The position numbers and the translations under genes were made by a program. From Dehalococcoidia bacterium (GTDB taxonomy: Bacteria; Chloroflexota; Dehalococcoidia; Dehalococcoidales; JAUVZE01), in assembly GCA_030602665.1 (NCBI GenBank), contig JAUVZE010000077.1, positions 1 through 5,627 on the forward strand: a stretch of 5,627 bases of DNA, written 5' to 3'. How positions within the stretch are numbered: position 1 is the stretch's first letter; every line of letters starts with the position of its first letter. Below are positions 5,326-5,627 of the stretch, piece by piece. Under the pieces are notes generated by a model. That model was not told the DNA's origin, did no database searches, and saw only the letters and a program-made list of their open reading frames with translations.

Positions 5326-5627
5326 ATGATTTTATCTCAATTCCAGAGTGTAGGGCGTGACCTTTTTACCCGGGGGCTGGTTTCTTCCAATAGTGGGAAT
5401 CTAAGCATCAGGCTGGGCGAGCGGATGATTATTACTCGGCGTGGTAGCCGGCTGGGTTGTCTTGAAGAGCATGACTTAATAGAGACAGGGATAACAAAGA
5501 ATGACCGGAATACACCGCTAGCCTCAACAGAATTAGCTGTCCATCGCGCTATTTATCAGGCGACCCCTGCCTTAGCCATAGTTCATGCCCACCCGCCTCA
5601 CGCCGTTGCCTTATCTTTAGCTGAGAC
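5326..5627 (+). CDS. Class II aldolase/adducin-family protein, N-terminal part (cut by right edge)
   Basis: The first 100 codons of a FucA/AraD-like zinc-dependent sugar-phosphate aldolase or epimerase are visible, about half the usual length of 200-220 residues. Family marks are the phosphate-binding SSNSGNLSIR (20-29), the substrate loop ITRRGSRLG (36-44), STELAVHRAIY (67-77) with E69 at the position of the catalytic Glu73 of fuculose-1-phosphate aldolase, and the metal-binding HAHPPHA (87-93), whose H87 and H89 match the first two zinc ligands. The third His lies outside the window. Candidates are L-fuculose-1-phosphate aldolase, ribulose-phosphate 4-epimerase, or a methionine-salvage-type aldolase or dehydratase. 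The sequence seen cannot separate these. The ATG at 5326 follows a modest AAGAGAG (5317-5323). It starts 88 bases after lexA on the same strand. Confidence 0.9.
   Translation, partial: MILSQFQSVGRDLFTRGLVSSNSGNLSIRLGERMIITRRGSRLGCLEEHDLIETGITKNDRNTPLASTELAVHRAIYQATPALAIVHAHPPHAVALSLAE

Overview
The window carries ordinary bacterial housekeeping and stress-response genes on both strands. I found no mobile element, phage, CRISPR array, RNA gene or clearly new system. Gene content and protein character (LexA with a GAAC-N4-GTTC operator, long multidomain Rel, cysteine-rich HisRS, frequent TTG starts, roughly balanced base composition) suggest a Dehalococcoidia-like member of the Chloroflexota. 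That placement is an inference from memory of these families, not a database result.

Left part, minus strand: the N-terminus of DNA gyrase subunit B (gyrB) runs off the left edge. It is preceded by a 178-base gap holding a good extended -10 promoter, and before that comes a complete histidyl-tRNA synthetase gene (hisS). hisS probably starts at a TTG at 1581, because its Shine-Dalgarno sequence lies just inside the longer ATG reading.

Middle, 1582-1976: a divergent intergenic region of about 395 bases separates hisS from the rightward genes. It holds two strong G/C-rich hairpins that look like a dispersed palindromic repeat rather than terminators, then a sigma70-type promoter and ribosome binding site for rel.

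Right part, plus strand: rel ((p)ppGpp synthetase/hydrolase, 730 aa, TTG start), rpsT (ribosomal protein S20, TTG start, 34 bases after rel), lexA (SOS repressor with its own promoter and a perfect GAAC-N4-GTTC operator) and the first 100 codons of a class II aldolase/adducin-family protein cut by the right edge. rel and rpsT look co-transcribed. lexA and the aldolase gene each seem to have their own promoter region.

Functionally the block links translation (HisRS, S20), the starvation response (Rel senses uncharged tRNA on the ribosome), DNA topology (GyrB) and the DNA-damage response (LexA). The observations most worth checking are in Rel: an Asp-to-Asn change in the hydrolase Glu-Asp pair, together with an acidic RelA-like motif in the synthetase domain. 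The repeat-like hairpins, the LexA operator, and a palindrome over the putative aldolase promoter also merit a look.
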